A DNA stretch of 41,668 bases from CAYUNE01 sp964446115 (GTDB lineage: Bacteria; Desulfobacterota; Desulfobulbia; Desulfobulbales; Desulfobulbaceae): positions 1-41,668 of the forward strand of contig CAYUNE010000026.1 of NCBI GenBank assembly GCA_964446115.1. The letters run 5' to 3'. The stretch's first letter is position 1. Each line of letters opens with the position of its first letter. The notes under the pieces are model-generated. The model saw only the letters and a program-made list of their open reading frames with translations, had not been told where the DNA came from and ran no database searches. A program made the position numbers and the translations under genes. Positions 17,023-24,780 of the stretch are shown here, piece by piece.

Positions 17023-17126
17023 GGGACCGGCTCTTGCTCCTGGATGGGAATTACGGTATCAGTTTGTCGGTGTATCTCTTCTTGCGGTCACAATCGCCAC
17101 AATCGCCACAGGCCCAGGCCCTGATA

Positions 17127-18053
17127 TCAGATTCCGGTGGCTGCCATTTGTTTTTCGACCGCCTCGACGGATTTCTTTAATGCTTCTTTCTCGTTATCCA
17201 TGAGGGTAAACTCCAGAATCTTCTCAATGCCCGACGCACCCAGCACCACGGGCACGCCTAGAAAACAGCCTGAAATACCGAATTCACCATCAAGGTAGGC
17301 GGCGCACGGCATGACGCGCCTTGAATCGGTGAGCACGGCCTCGGCCATTTCCACGGCGGCAAGCCCCGGAGTGAAATAGGCACTGCCGGTCTTAAGGTGA
17401 TTGACGATTTCGATACCCCCCTGCTGGGTGCGGGTGATGATTTCCTCGATTTTCTCTTCCGGCAGCAATTGGGTCACCGGCACACCGGCAACGCTGGCAA
17501 GACGGGCAAGCGGCAGCATGTTGTCGCCGTGGATACCCATGACCATGGCGGTAACATCCCGGGGCGCCACCCCGATTTCCTCCGCCAGAAAGGTCCGATA
17601 ACGGGCCGAATCGAGCACGCCGGCCATGCCGACGATCCTGCGTCTGTCAATACCCGTCACCTTGAAGGCCGTGTGCACCATGGCGTCGATGGGATTGGTG
17701 ACAACGATCATAAAACAATCCGGGGAATGGGAAATCGCCTCCCGGGCACAGTTTTTGACAATGGCCACATTTTTTGCCAGCAGATCATCCCTGGACATTC
17801 CCGGTTTACGGGCAAGTCCGGCGGTGATGATCACCACATCGGAATCACGGCTGTCCCCATAGGAGTTGGTGCCGGTGACGCTGCCGGAAAAACCATCCAG
17901 GGGTCCGGACTGGGACAGATCCAGGGCCTTGCCCTGGGGAATCCCCTCCATGATATCCAGCAGGACAATATCGCCCAGGTTGCGGGCGGCTGCCCAGTGC
18001 GCTGCGGTGGCCCCCACGTTGCCGGCACCGATAATCGTGATTTTCTTTCGCAT
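17127..18053 (-). CDS. mdh: Malate dehydrogenase
   Basis: This 308-residue cytoplasmic NAD-dependent enzyme interconverts malate and oxaloacetate. It is of the LDH-like MDH type. The GAGNVG dinucleotide motif is near residues 8-13 and the NAD-selecting aspartate is in LLDI. The substrate-loop motif GLARKPGMSRDDLL carries the arginines that mark malate rather than lactate specificity. The catalytic histidine is in GIHGDNM. The ATG at 18051-18053 was preferred over one 3 codons upstream because AGGA then has normal spacing. It lies 66 bp downstream of kdsB on the same strand. Confidence 0.95.
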   Translation of the reverse strand: MRKKITIIGAGNVGATAAHWAAARNLGDIVLLDIMEGIPQGKALDLSQSGPLDGFSGSVTGTNSYGDSRDSDVVIITAGLARKPGMSRDDLLAKNVAIVKNCAREAISHSPDCFMIVVTNPIDAMVHTAFKVTGIDRRRIVGMAGVLDSARYRTFLAEEIGVAPRDVTAMVMGIHGDNMLPLARLASVAGVPVTQLLPEEKIEEIITRTQQGGIEIVNHLKTGSAYFTPGLAAVEMAEAVLTDSRRVMPCAAYLDGEFGISGCFLGVPVVLGASGIEKILEFTLMDNEKEALKKSVEAVEKQMAATGI

Positions 18054-18119
18054 AACATTCATCCTTTTTTCTGTTCAAGAGAGTTTCCAACCGAAAAAAG
18101 ACGGTTTCAACCGCCCCGG

Positions 18120-18881
18120 TCAGTCGTTTTTATTCAGCAGGAACCGTTCCACCCGGCGCACATCTTCCGGAGTATCGACCTCGATGGAGTCATGTTCGGT
18201 GAGCACCACCTGGATGGCATAGCCGTATTCCAGGGCCCTGAGCTGCTCCAGTTTCTCGAACCGCTCCCACTCCCCTTCGGGCAGGGAGACAAAGGTGAGG
18301 AGAAATCCCTTGCGGTAGGCGTAGAACCCCAGATGTTTGTAATAGGTGGGACTGTCATCGCCGGGATTGCGCTGGAAGGGAATGGATGCCCTGGAAAAGT
18401 AGAGCGCCCTGCCCTGGCGGTCGAAAACCGTTTTCACATGATTGGGATCATGCACCTCTTCCGGTCTGACGATCTTGTAGATGAGGGTGGCCATGGGCAG
18501 GGCGGGATCATCGAGCAGGGGCCGGGCCACCTGTTCCACCACCCGGGCGGGAAACAGGGGCTGATCCCCCTGGATATTGACGACCACATCCTGTTCGGAT
18601 ATGTTCAGTTTTTCTGCTGCCTCGGCCAGACGATCCGTACCGGAAACATGGTCGGAACGGGTCATGACCGCCTCGCCGCCAAAGGAGCGCACCAGATCGA
18701 AAATACGCTGATCATCGGTTGCCACCACCACCCGGGAGAGCAGCTTCACCTCCCAGGCCCGTTCGACAACGTGCTGGATCATGGGTTTGCCCGCAATCGG
18801 AGCAAGGGGTTTGCCTTCAAAACGATTCGAGTGGTAGCGGGCCGGTATCACGGCAACCACACGGGGAGCTGTCTGGTCCAT
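18120..18881 (-). CDS. kdsB: 3-deoxy-manno-octulosonate cytidylyltransferase (CMP-Kdo synthetase)
   Basis: This 253-residue cytoplasmic enzyme activates Kdo with CTP for lipid A-core assembly. Motifs are VIPARYHSNRFEGKPL near residue 11, VATDD, SGTDRLAEA, NIQGDQPL and YYKHLGFYAYRKGFL. They match KdsB over the full length. The ATG at 18879-18881 was chosen at the start of homology; the site (AGGA, 12 nt upstream) is weak. The gene diverges from rsmJ and heads the minus-strand run towards mdh. A KdnA-like aminotransferase lies about 0.9 kb away, so the true substrate could be 8-amino-Kdo, as in Shewanella. Confidence 0.95.
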   Translation of the reverse strand: MDQTAPRVVAVIPARYHSNRFEGKPLAPIAGKPMIQHVVERAWEVKLLSRVVVATDDQRIFDLVRSFGGEAVMTRSDHVSGTDRLAEAAEKLNISEQDVVVNIQGDQPLFPARVVEQVARPLLDDPALPMATLIYKIVRPEEVHDPNHVKTVFDRQGRALYFSRASIPFQRNPGDDSPTYYKHLGFYAYRKGFLLTFVSLPEGEWERFEKLEQLRALEYGYAIQVVLTEHDSIEVDTPEDVRRVERFLLNKND

Positions 18882-18934
18882 TATCTGGTTGTTCCTGTAT
18901 CCATGTATTTCGGGGGAAAGATCTCTTTCATGTC

Positions 18935-19762
18935 GTGAAGAAAAAATCGCCGGGAGCAAACAACGCGTCGGTATGCGTCACCACGGCCGAAAAATGCCTG
19001 GAAGAGGCCGCCGGGAATCTGGCCGCGCGCCTGGACCTGCCTCTCTGCCTGCCTCCCAACGGCCGCTCCTATCTCTCCCATGACTTTGCCCTGCACCTGG
19101 AGAGAGAGCGGCTGGTACTGCGCAAGATCAACGATCCACAGCTCACGGGAGCCGTGTATGCGGATTTTTCACGGCTGCCGGTGCACAATCGAAGGGGAGT
19201 TTCAAAGTCACGGCGGATCCGTGGGGGTCACGATCTGCTGTTGAAGGCGGTGATCGGTAAAAGAAAAACAGCGCCCAGCGTCCTGGACGCCACCGGCGGC
19301 CTGGGACGGGATGCCTTTCTGCTTGCCGTCCGGGGCTGTCGCGTCCGGCTCATGGAGCGGTCGCCGATCATCGCCGCCCTCACCGCAGACGGCCTGCAAC
19401 GGGCAGCCCGGATCCCCGCGGTGCGGGATGTTGTTGCCCGTCTTTCCCTGGTTCAGGCGGATTCCCTGAATCACCTGAAGAATATGCAAGGGGAGAAAAC
19501 AGGGCCGGAGGTGATCTACCTGGATCCCATGTTTCCCCACAGGAAGAAAAAAGCCAGGTCGAAAAAACAGCTCCTGATGTTGCAGCATCTCATCGGCCAT
19601 GACGATGACGCCGACCGGCTGCTGGAAGCCGCCCTGCAAATTTGCCGCTTACGCGTGGTGGTCAAACGGTCCCGCCACTCGCCCTGCCTGGGCGGCCTTC
19701 CTCCTTCGTTCCAATACCGTGGTCGTTCCACCCGGTTTGATGTCTACCTCGCGGCCCGGTGA
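18935..19762 (+). CDS. rsmJ: 16S rRNA (guanine1516-N2)-methyltransferase-like protein
   Basis: This is a 275-residue cytoplasmic SAM-dependent methyltransferase. Motif I is VLDATGGLGRDAFLLAVRG and motif II is LMERSPIIAALTADGL. The catalytic motif is YLDPMFPHRKKKARSKK, followed by VVKRSRHSPCL and a C-terminal RFDVYLAA. This order is characteristic of RsmJ (YhiQ). The GTG at 18935 was chosen as the likely start: a GGGGGAAAG tract lies upstream and homology begins soon after. In-frame codons further upstream run into the divergent kdsB promoter region. Convergent with the KdnA-like gene, 32 bp apart. Confidence 0.88.
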   Translation: MKKKSPGANNASVCVTTAEKCLEEAAGNLAARLDLPLCLPPNGRSYLSHDFALHLERERLVLRKINDPQLTGAVYADFSRLPVHNRRGVSKSRRIRGGHDLLLKAVIGKRKTAPSVLDATGGLGRDAFLLAVRGCRVRLMERSPIIAALTADGLQRAARIPAVRDVVARLSLVQADSLNHLKNMQGEKTGPEVIYLDPMFPHRKKKARSKKQLLMLQHLIGHDDDADRLLEAALQICRLRVVVKRSRHSPCLGGLPPSFQYRGRSTRFDVYLAAR

Positions 19763-19794
19763 CCATTCCCTGGAAAACGATCTCCCCGGTTTTT

Positions 19795-20994
19795 CTACAC
19801 CCGGGCCGCCTTTTTCAATCCTTCCCGCAGCTGCGAGAGCCGTTCGCCACTCAGCCTGACGGGAATGGGATAAACAAGGGTACGGGCCATGAGCCGGGCG
19901 GATTGAGGCAGGGCCTGGGGATCGTACACCAGGCGCCGCCTGTTGCCGTCGGTAAAGGGCCAGCCGTTTTCACACAGGGTTTTTCCCGCGGCCAGGTGTT
20001 CCCAGCGGGGGTAAAAATGCCAGGTGTTTTCCCCGAAATTGATGGCGCCCACCCCGTTTTCCCGTAAAACTTCATTGACCGCCGAGGCCCGGTCCGCATC
20101 GGGCAGCATGAAGCAGAGAAAGGTGGCGGAATCACCCTCTTCATCCAGGATGGTGCGGAATTCCACCCCGGGAATGGCCGCGACCGCCTCCCGGAGAGCT
20201 GCCTTGTTCTTCTTCTGGGCCGTGATCATATCATCCAGTTTGGCAAGCTGGGCAAGACCGATGGCGCCCTGGATCTCCATCATCCGGTAATTGAAGCCGA
20301 TGAAGCGTCGCCCTTCACCGCCCCGGGCCCCGGGGTTGGGGACATGGTCATGGCCGTGATCATGATACTCGGACATATTACGCCACAACTCCTCATCATC
20401 GGTGATGATCATTCCCCCCTCTCCGGTGGTCATGGTTTTGACCGAATCAAAGGAAAAGGTGCCGCAGGCCCCGAAGGTCCCCAGGTGTTTGCCCTGCAGC
20501 CGGGCCCCGGCGGCCTGGGCGGTATCCTCCAGAACCGGTATGCCGCGGCTGTCGGCCACCTCCTTGATCTCCGCGATACGGGCCTGGGCCCCCAGCATGT
20601 GCACCGGGATAATCGCCCTGGTCCGGGTGGTGATCTTTGCGGCAAGATCAGCAGGATCCATGTTGAGGGTCTTGTCCACCTCGGTGAACACGGGAACGGC
20701 ACCGGTATCGAGAATCGCCTCCCAGGTGGCCACAAAGGTGAACCCCTGGGTGATAACCTCGTCACCGGCCCCGATTCCCATGGCGGTCAGCGCCACCTTG
20801 AGGGCCGCTGTTCCCGAGGTGACGGCCTGGGCGAATCCGGCGCCGGTATAGGCGGCAAAGCGTTCCTCGAATTCCCTGACCTTATAGATTCCCCTACGCT
20901 CCTTGTCGAACTCATAACGAAAGAGAACGCCAGTATCAAGTACCTGGTCGATCTGTTGTTTTTCCTCTTCTCCGAAAATCTCGAATCCGGGCAC
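19795..20994 (-). CDS. DegT/DnrJ-family PLP aminotransferase, KdnA-like (8-amino-Kdo synthesis)
   Basis: This is 399 residues. The N-terminus MPGFEIFGEEEK, the FRYEFDKER segment, SGTAALKVAL, the PLP-lysine region SFDSVKTMTTGEGG and the following DHGHDH closely parallel KdnA of Shewanella. That enzyme transaminates 8-oxo-Kdo to 8-amino-Kdo. Known biology: KdnA needs the oxidase KdnB, and the product is activated by a KdsB. kdsB is present at 18120-18881; no kdnB is in the window. Starts with GTG; GAGGTG lies 7 nt upstream. It starts 10 bp after the panD stop, so it is co-transcribed with panC-panD. Another sugar-aminotransferase substrate is possible, but the DHGHDH block and N-terminus favour KdnA. 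Confidence 0.82.
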   Translation of the reverse strand: MPGFEIFGEEEKQQIDQVLDTGVLFRYEFDKERRGIYKVREFEERFAAYTGAGFAQAVTSGTAALKVALTAMGIGAGDEVITQGFTFVATWEAILDTGAVPVFTEVDKTLNMDPADLAAKITTRTRAIIPVHMLGAQARIAEIKEVADSRGIPVLEDTAQAAGARLQGKHLGTFGACGTFSFDSVKTMTTGEGGMIITDDEELWRNMSEYHDHGHDHVPNPGARGGEGRRFIGFNYRMMEIQGAIGLAQLAKLDDMITAQKKNKAALREAVAAIPGVEFRTILDEEGDSATFLCFMLPDADRASAVNEVLRENGVGAINFGENTWHFYPRWEHLAAGKTLCENGWPFTDGNRRRLVYDPQALPQSARLMARTLVYPIPVRLSGERLSQLREGLKKAARV

Positions 20995-21003
20995 GATAAC
21001 ACC

Positions 21004-21360
21004 TCATTCGTCAAGTTGATTGGTAATTCCGTTATGCTCGTCCAAGAGCAGAATCGTCGGCCGGTGGGTCGCCAGTTCCGCATCGCTCACCAGCACATAG
21101 GCGGCAATGATGATCAGATCACCGGTGAGACCCTTGCGGGCTGCGGCACCGTTGAGTCCGATCACCCCCGGTTCCCCTTCGATAATATAGGTTTCAAACC
21201 GTTCACCGTTGTTGATGTTGTAGACACTGATCCGTTCAAAGGGAACCAGACCGGCCGCGGCCAGGAGATTGCGGTCCACGGAGAGACTTCCTTCGTAATC
21301 CAGGTTCGAGTCCGTGACCCTGGCCCGGTGGATCTTGGCTTTGAGCATGGAGTGTAACAT
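21004..21360 (-). CDS. panD: Aspartate 1-decarboxylase precursor
   Basis: This 118-residue pyruvoyl enzyme makes beta-alanine for pantothenate. The self-cleavage site is G24-S25 in YEGSLSVD. Other motifs are KIHRARVT near the N-terminus, the NNGERFETY turn and GEPGVIGLNGAAAR. Full length for the family. AAGGA lies 5-6 nt before the ATG. It lies between panC and the KdnA-like gene in one minus-strand operon. Confidence 0.97.
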   Translation of the reverse strand: MLHSMLKAKIHRARVTDSNLDYEGSLSVDRNLLAAAGLVPFERISVYNINNGERFETYIIEGEPGVIGLNGAAARKGLTGDLIIIAAYVLVSDAELATHRPTILLLDEHNGITNQLDE

Positions 21361-21423
21361 TTTTTCCTTTTCAGCTCCGGCAATGGATGGAGTGGAGGCG
21401 CCTCAGGCTGCGACACCGCTTGC

Positions 21424-22308
21424 TCACTGCGGCAAGAGATTGTCGTCCGCGGACCGCTTCCGGGTAAATAGCATGGCGTTGTCGATGAGCCGCACCTTAC
21501 CGTCGATGTTGACGGCAAGGGCAAGCAGGGTGTCTGCGTCAACCACCTCTTTTTCCCTGAGGCTGTTTCTGTCGACGAAACTGATATACTCAATCGCGGT
21601 GTCCGGGTGGGCAAGAATCGATTCACGCACTGCCTGCCGCAGCCTGTCCGATTCCCGTATTCCTCCGGCAACAAGCTCTCTGGCAAGACGGATTCCCCGG
21701 GATAGGCTCAACGCCGATTTCCGCATCTCAGGGGTCAGATATCTGTTGCGGGAGGAAAGCGCCAGCCCGTCGGCTTCCCGGACCAGGGGGTGGGCGATGA
21801 TCTCGATATCCCAGTTGAGATCTGCGGTCATCTTCCTGATCACGGCGAGCTGTTGGTAATCTTTTTCGCCGAACACGGCGCAATGGGGTTTGACGAGATG
21901 AAAGAGCTTGGCCACCACCGTGGTCACACCGGTGAAGTGACCCGGTCGATGGGCACCGCAAAGGTTTTTGGTAAGTCCATGGACCTGCACCGTGGTCTGG
22001 TGACCAGCATCATACATGGAGCCGTCCCGGGGTGCAAAAAGCACACTGACACCCTGCTCCTCGGCTATGCGGCGGTCCCTTGTAAAATCACGGGGGTAGC
22101 GATCAAGGTCCTCGTCCGGCCCGAACTGCAGGGGATTGACAAAGAGACTGACCACCACCAGGTCGGCATGTTCACCGGCAAGACGCATGAGGGCGGCATG
22201 CCCTTCGTGAAAATATCCCATGGTCGGCACCAGGGCTATCCGCCGACCGGCTCTGATCATCCGGTTTGACCAGGAGGTCATGTTGCGGGGATGATAAATT
22301 ATCTCCAT
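21424..22308 (-). CDS. panC: Pantothenate synthetase
   Basis: This 294-residue cytoplasmic enzyme condenses pantoate and beta-alanine with ATP. Motifs include VPTMGYFHEGHAALMR (HIGH-type nucleotide motif), FVNPLQFGPDEDLDRYPR, HFTGVTTVVAKLF, FGEKDYQQLAVIRKM and LALSSRNRYL. The ATG at 22306-22308 is the homology start (MEIIYHP) and has no clear Shine-Dalgarno site. A dispersed L repeat lies immediately upstream (22312-22347), which may have displaced it. panB is not in the window. Confidence 0.96.
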   Translation of the reverse strand: MEIIYHPRNMTSWSNRMIRAGRRIALVPTMGYFHEGHAALMRLAGEHADLVVVSLFVNPLQFGPDEDLDRYPRDFTRDRRIAEEQGVSVLFAPRDGSMYDAGHQTTVQVHGLTKNLCGAHRPGHFTGVTTVVAKLFHLVKPHCAVFGEKDYQQLAVIRKMTADLNWDIEIIAHPLVREADGLALSSRNRYLTPEMRKSALSLSRGIRLARELVAGGIRESDRLRQAVRESILAHPDTAIEYISFVDRNSLREKEVVDADTLLALAVNIDGKVRLIDNAMLFTRKRSADDNLLPQ

Positions 22309-22311
22309 GGC

Positions 22312-22347
22312 GGTAATCACACACAGGATTCGCAACCCGGCGCTGCA
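22312..22347 (+). repeat. Dispersed repeat, L motif, upstream of panC
   Basis: It begins GGTAATCACACACAGGATTC and continues GCAACCCGGCGCTGCA. This matches the L motif at 2719 over the central CAGGATTCGCAACCC. It lies in the 75-bp gap between the TPR-protein gene and panC, just before the panC start. Confidence 0.5.
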
Positions 22348-22383
22348 GTGTGCCTCTTGCGGCTGTAAGCGTTTAGGCTTTTT

Positions 22384-23100
22384 TCACTCCCTGAGCCTGT
22401 TCAACCGGGCGCGGACAAACTCCGCCGTCGGATCGACCCCGGGCGCGCTCTCCCCCTCCATACCGCTTTCCGACAAAAAGAGTTCATACTTCTCAATGGC
22501 CTTATCCTTCTTGCCCTGCTCCTCGTAGATCCGGGCCATCTCCAGCGAAGCGGTGGGAGCAAAGCCCTCAAGGGCGGCCAGTTCTTCATAATAGGCCAGG
22601 GCCTTGTCCTGGTCGCCGCTCTTTTCACTGGCAGCGGCCAGTCCGGCAACCACCAGGGGCATCAGCGGACTCTTTGCGGAAATCTTCTCTCTGACCGCCA
22701 GAAAAACGCTTATCGCCTTTGCGTAATCCCCCTTTTCCTTGGCCAGCTGCGCCAGTTCGATCTTGCTCCACAGGGCTGCGGGGGTACCGCCGAACTCTTC
22801 GGCCACGCCGACAAGGGCCTGTTCCCTGGCATCGGGTTCGGCCATGAGCGCCCGGGTCAGAGCGCTTGCCGCCTTGTTCCTGCGGTTTTGCGTATAGGAA
22901 TCATAGAGGGTCCAGGCCACGGTAACACAGCAGAGGATCGCGATGACGATCCAGATGGTCCGTTTGTTTTTTTCGACAAATTCGATAAACCCCGGCGGCA
23001 GGTTGAGATGCTCCATGAGGGTGGTGGTGTCCGCCTTGGCGGACTCCTCGACATATCGTTTTTCAAACGGACTGGGTTTGGCTGAATTTCGCTGGGCCAT
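22384..23100 (-). CDS. YfgM-like membrane-anchored TPR protein
   Basis: This 238-residue protein has a short charged cytoplasmic N-terminus and one transmembrane helix (about 48-66, TIWIVIAILCCVTVAWTLY). A periplasmic TPR-like region with repeated A-Y-x-x-L/A patterns runs from about 78 to 215. This resembles YfgM (DUF2133), an ancillary factor of the secretion and outer-membrane chaperone network. It lies 37 bp downstream of korC and 75 bp upstream of panC on the same strand, with no functional link evident. Confidence 0.75.
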   Translation of the reverse strand: MAQRNSAKPSPFEKRYVEESAKADTTTLMEHLNLPPGFIEFVEKNKRTIWIVIAILCCVTVAWTLYDSYTQNRRNKAASALTRALMAEPDAREQALVGVAEEFGGTPAALWSKIELAQLAKEKGDYAKAISVFLAVREKISAKSPLMPLVVAGLAAASEKSGDQDKALAYYEELAALEGFAPTASLEMARIYEEQGKKDKAIEKYELFLSESGMEGESAPGVDPTAEFVRARLNRLRE

Positions 23101-23137
23101 ATATCTCTTTCCCTTTCCTGTTTCTGTTGATTTTCCC

Positions 23138-23728
23138 TTACACCTCTTCCTCCTCGTCTAACATAACAGAGCGGGGTAAGGATTCAAGTTTGATTTTCCC
23201 TGCCTCTTCAATGCCGCGCTGCAGGGCCTTTTTGTTCATTTCCCCGGTTCCCGGCGGCACCCGGGACAAAAGCGCCTCTTCCAGGGAAGACAGGGGGACG
23301 CGGTTGCTGAGTCTGCCGACCGCGCCCAGGGCCACCATATTGGCCACCAGGGCCTTGCCGATCTCCTGCTTGGCAATGGCGGTAAAGGGTATGGCCACCA
23401 CCCGGCTGGTGGGAATCTGCTCCACCAGGTCACTGTCCACCACCAGCAGACCGCTGGGCTTGAGATCGAAAAAATAGGCGTCGCAGGCCGCCTGATTCAT
23501 GGCCAGCAACAGGTCAAGCTGCAGGGGTTTTGGATAGTCGATGGGTTCGTCGCTGATCACCACCTCGGCCTTGCTCTTGCCTCCCCGGGCCTCGGGTCCA
23601 TAACTCTGGGTCTGACAGACATAACTGCCCGGGACCGCGGCCACGGCTTCGGCATAGATGACCGCCGCGGTGATGATCCCCTGACCGCCGGAACCGCTGA
23701 AACGAATCTCGTAACGTGTATCGTCCAT
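23138..23728 (-). CDS. korC: 2-oxoacid:ferredoxin oxidoreductase gamma subunit (KorC)
   Basis: This is 196 residues. The GSGGQGI motif (about 12-18), the SYGPEARGGKSKAEVVIS signature and NMVALGAVGRL are typical of the gamma chain of 2-oxoglutarate/2-ketoisovalerate ferredoxin oxidoreductases. It completes the DABC set (26197 down to 23138). It is separated from korB by 180 bp occupied by a dispersed repeat and a long hairpin, whereas kor subunits are usually adjacent. AGGGT precedes the ATG. Confidence 0.93.
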   Translation of the reverse strand: MDDTRYEIRFSGSGGQGIITAAVIYAEAVAAVPGSYVCQTQSYGPEARGGKSKAEVVISDEPIDYPKPLQLDLLLAMNQAACDAYFFDLKPSGLLVVDSDLVEQIPTSRVVAIPFTAIAKQEIGKALVANMVALGAVGRLSNRVPLSSLEEALLSRVPPGTGEMNKKALQRGIEEAGKIKLESLPRSVMLDEEEEV

Positions 23729-23748
23729 TGTTTTACCCTGGATTTATT

Positions 23749-23899
23749 GTAACCGATTACAGGGTATGCAACCCCGCGGTATATCTGCTTCCAAACTGTG
23801 ACTGGTCACAGGTGCTGCAGATTTGCACGCTCTCTCCCGGCCGCTATATCCCCCTTATGCGGCCGGGAGAGGGCCTGTGAAAATGCGGTGCCTGCGTCC
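23749..23899. repeat. Full-length dispersed repeat with long hairpin between korB and korC
   Basis: It carries an L motif (23749-23783), an inverted R motif (23804-23828), a perfect 13-bp stem CTCTCCCGGCCGC/GCGGCCGGGAGAG (arms 23832-23844 and 23859-23871, 14-nt loop) and a direct R motif (23877-23899). The two R motifs face each other around the hairpin, giving a nested palindrome of about 96 bp. No U-tract follows on either strand. It may act as an RNA-processing or stability element inside the kor transcript. Confidence 0.7.
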
Positions 23900-23908
23900 G
23901 AGTACGAT

Positions 23909-24742
23909 TTATTTCGTTTCCCGGGCGCGCTGTCGCACTTTTTCATACTCTTCGGTGGAGACGGGCAATTCCCGGTCGGCAAGAACACCGATGGTAATCT
24001 TGCCCTCCAGCTCCTCCGCCTTCATGGAGGCGGCCTTCTCGACCCTGATGCTGTTTTGTTTGTAGCTTCTGATCATCTCCACGGCTCCACCCAGCTTATT
24101 GCGGCGACCGTATTGAACGTGGCAGTTGGAGATCACCTCGACCACGGCAAATCCCTTTTTACGGATGGCCCCGGCTATGAGCTTGTCCAGCAGTTCGGCG
24201 TGGTAGACCGTACTGCGGGCCACATAGGCGGCCCCGGCCGTCACCGCCAGTTCCGCTATGGAAAAGGCTTGCTCGATGTGACCATGGACGGATGTGGTGG
24301 AACGGGAACCAAAGGGGGTGGTGGGCGAATATTGCCCGCCGGTCATACCGTAGATGGAGTTGTTGATAATCAGCGCCGTCAAATCCAGGTTCCGCCTGGC
24401 GGCATGAATAAAGTGGTTGCCGCCGATCGCCGTGGAATCCCCATCGCCCATGACGCTGATGACGGTGAGCGACGGATCGGCAAGCTTGATGCCGGTGGCA
24501 AAGGTCAGCGAGCGCCCATGGGTGGTGTGCAGCGTGTTGAAATCCACATAGGTGGGCAGCCGACCGGAACAGCCGATGCCGGCTGCCAGGACGATCTCAT
24601 CCTTTTCCAGACCAAGTCCGCTGATGGCCCGCAGCAACGACCCCATGACAATGCCGTTGCCGCATCCGGGGCACCAGACATGGGGAAATTTTTTATCGTG
24701 ACGCAGAAATTCATGACGCAATGTGGCAGCTGCTTCCGGCAT
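23909..24742 (-). CDS. korB: 2-oxoacid:ferredoxin oxidoreductase beta subunit (KorB)
   Basis: This is a 277-residue TPP-binding subunit. HVWCPGCGNGIV gives the first cluster/TPP cysteines, AAGIGCSGRLPTYVDF follows, and the TPP motif is GDGDSTAIGGNHFIHAARRN with NNSIYGMTGGQYSPTTP. The ATG at 24740-24742 was chosen because GAGGAG lies 6 nt upstream; the in-frame region before it overlaps korA and is not conserved. 38 bp after korA. Confidence 0.95.
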   Translation of the reverse strand: MPEAAATLRHEFLRHDKKFPHVWCPGCGNGIVMGSLLRAISGLGLEKDEIVLAAGIGCSGRLPTYVDFNTLHTTHGRSLTFATGIKLADPSLTVISVMGDGDSTAIGGNHFIHAARRNLDLTALIINNSIYGMTGGQYSPTTPFGSRSTTSVHGHIEQAFSIAELAVTAGAAYVARSTVYHAELLDKLIAGAIRKKGFAVVEVISNCHVQYGRRNKLGGAVEMIRSYKQNSIRVEKAASMKAEELEGKITIGVLADRELPVSTEEYEKVRQRARETK

Positions 24743-24780
24743 GGGTGTCTCCTCAGCGTAAAAATCCGTGTATTCGCCCC

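Noticed and set aside
17397..18938. Long plus-strand frame opposite mdh and kdsB
   Set aside because: It spans two confident genes on the other strand and has shadow-type composition.
23832..23871. Intrinsic terminator between korB and korC
   Set aside because: The stem is perfect but no U-tract follows on the minus strand, and korC has no obvious promoter of its own. It is treated as part of a repeat.
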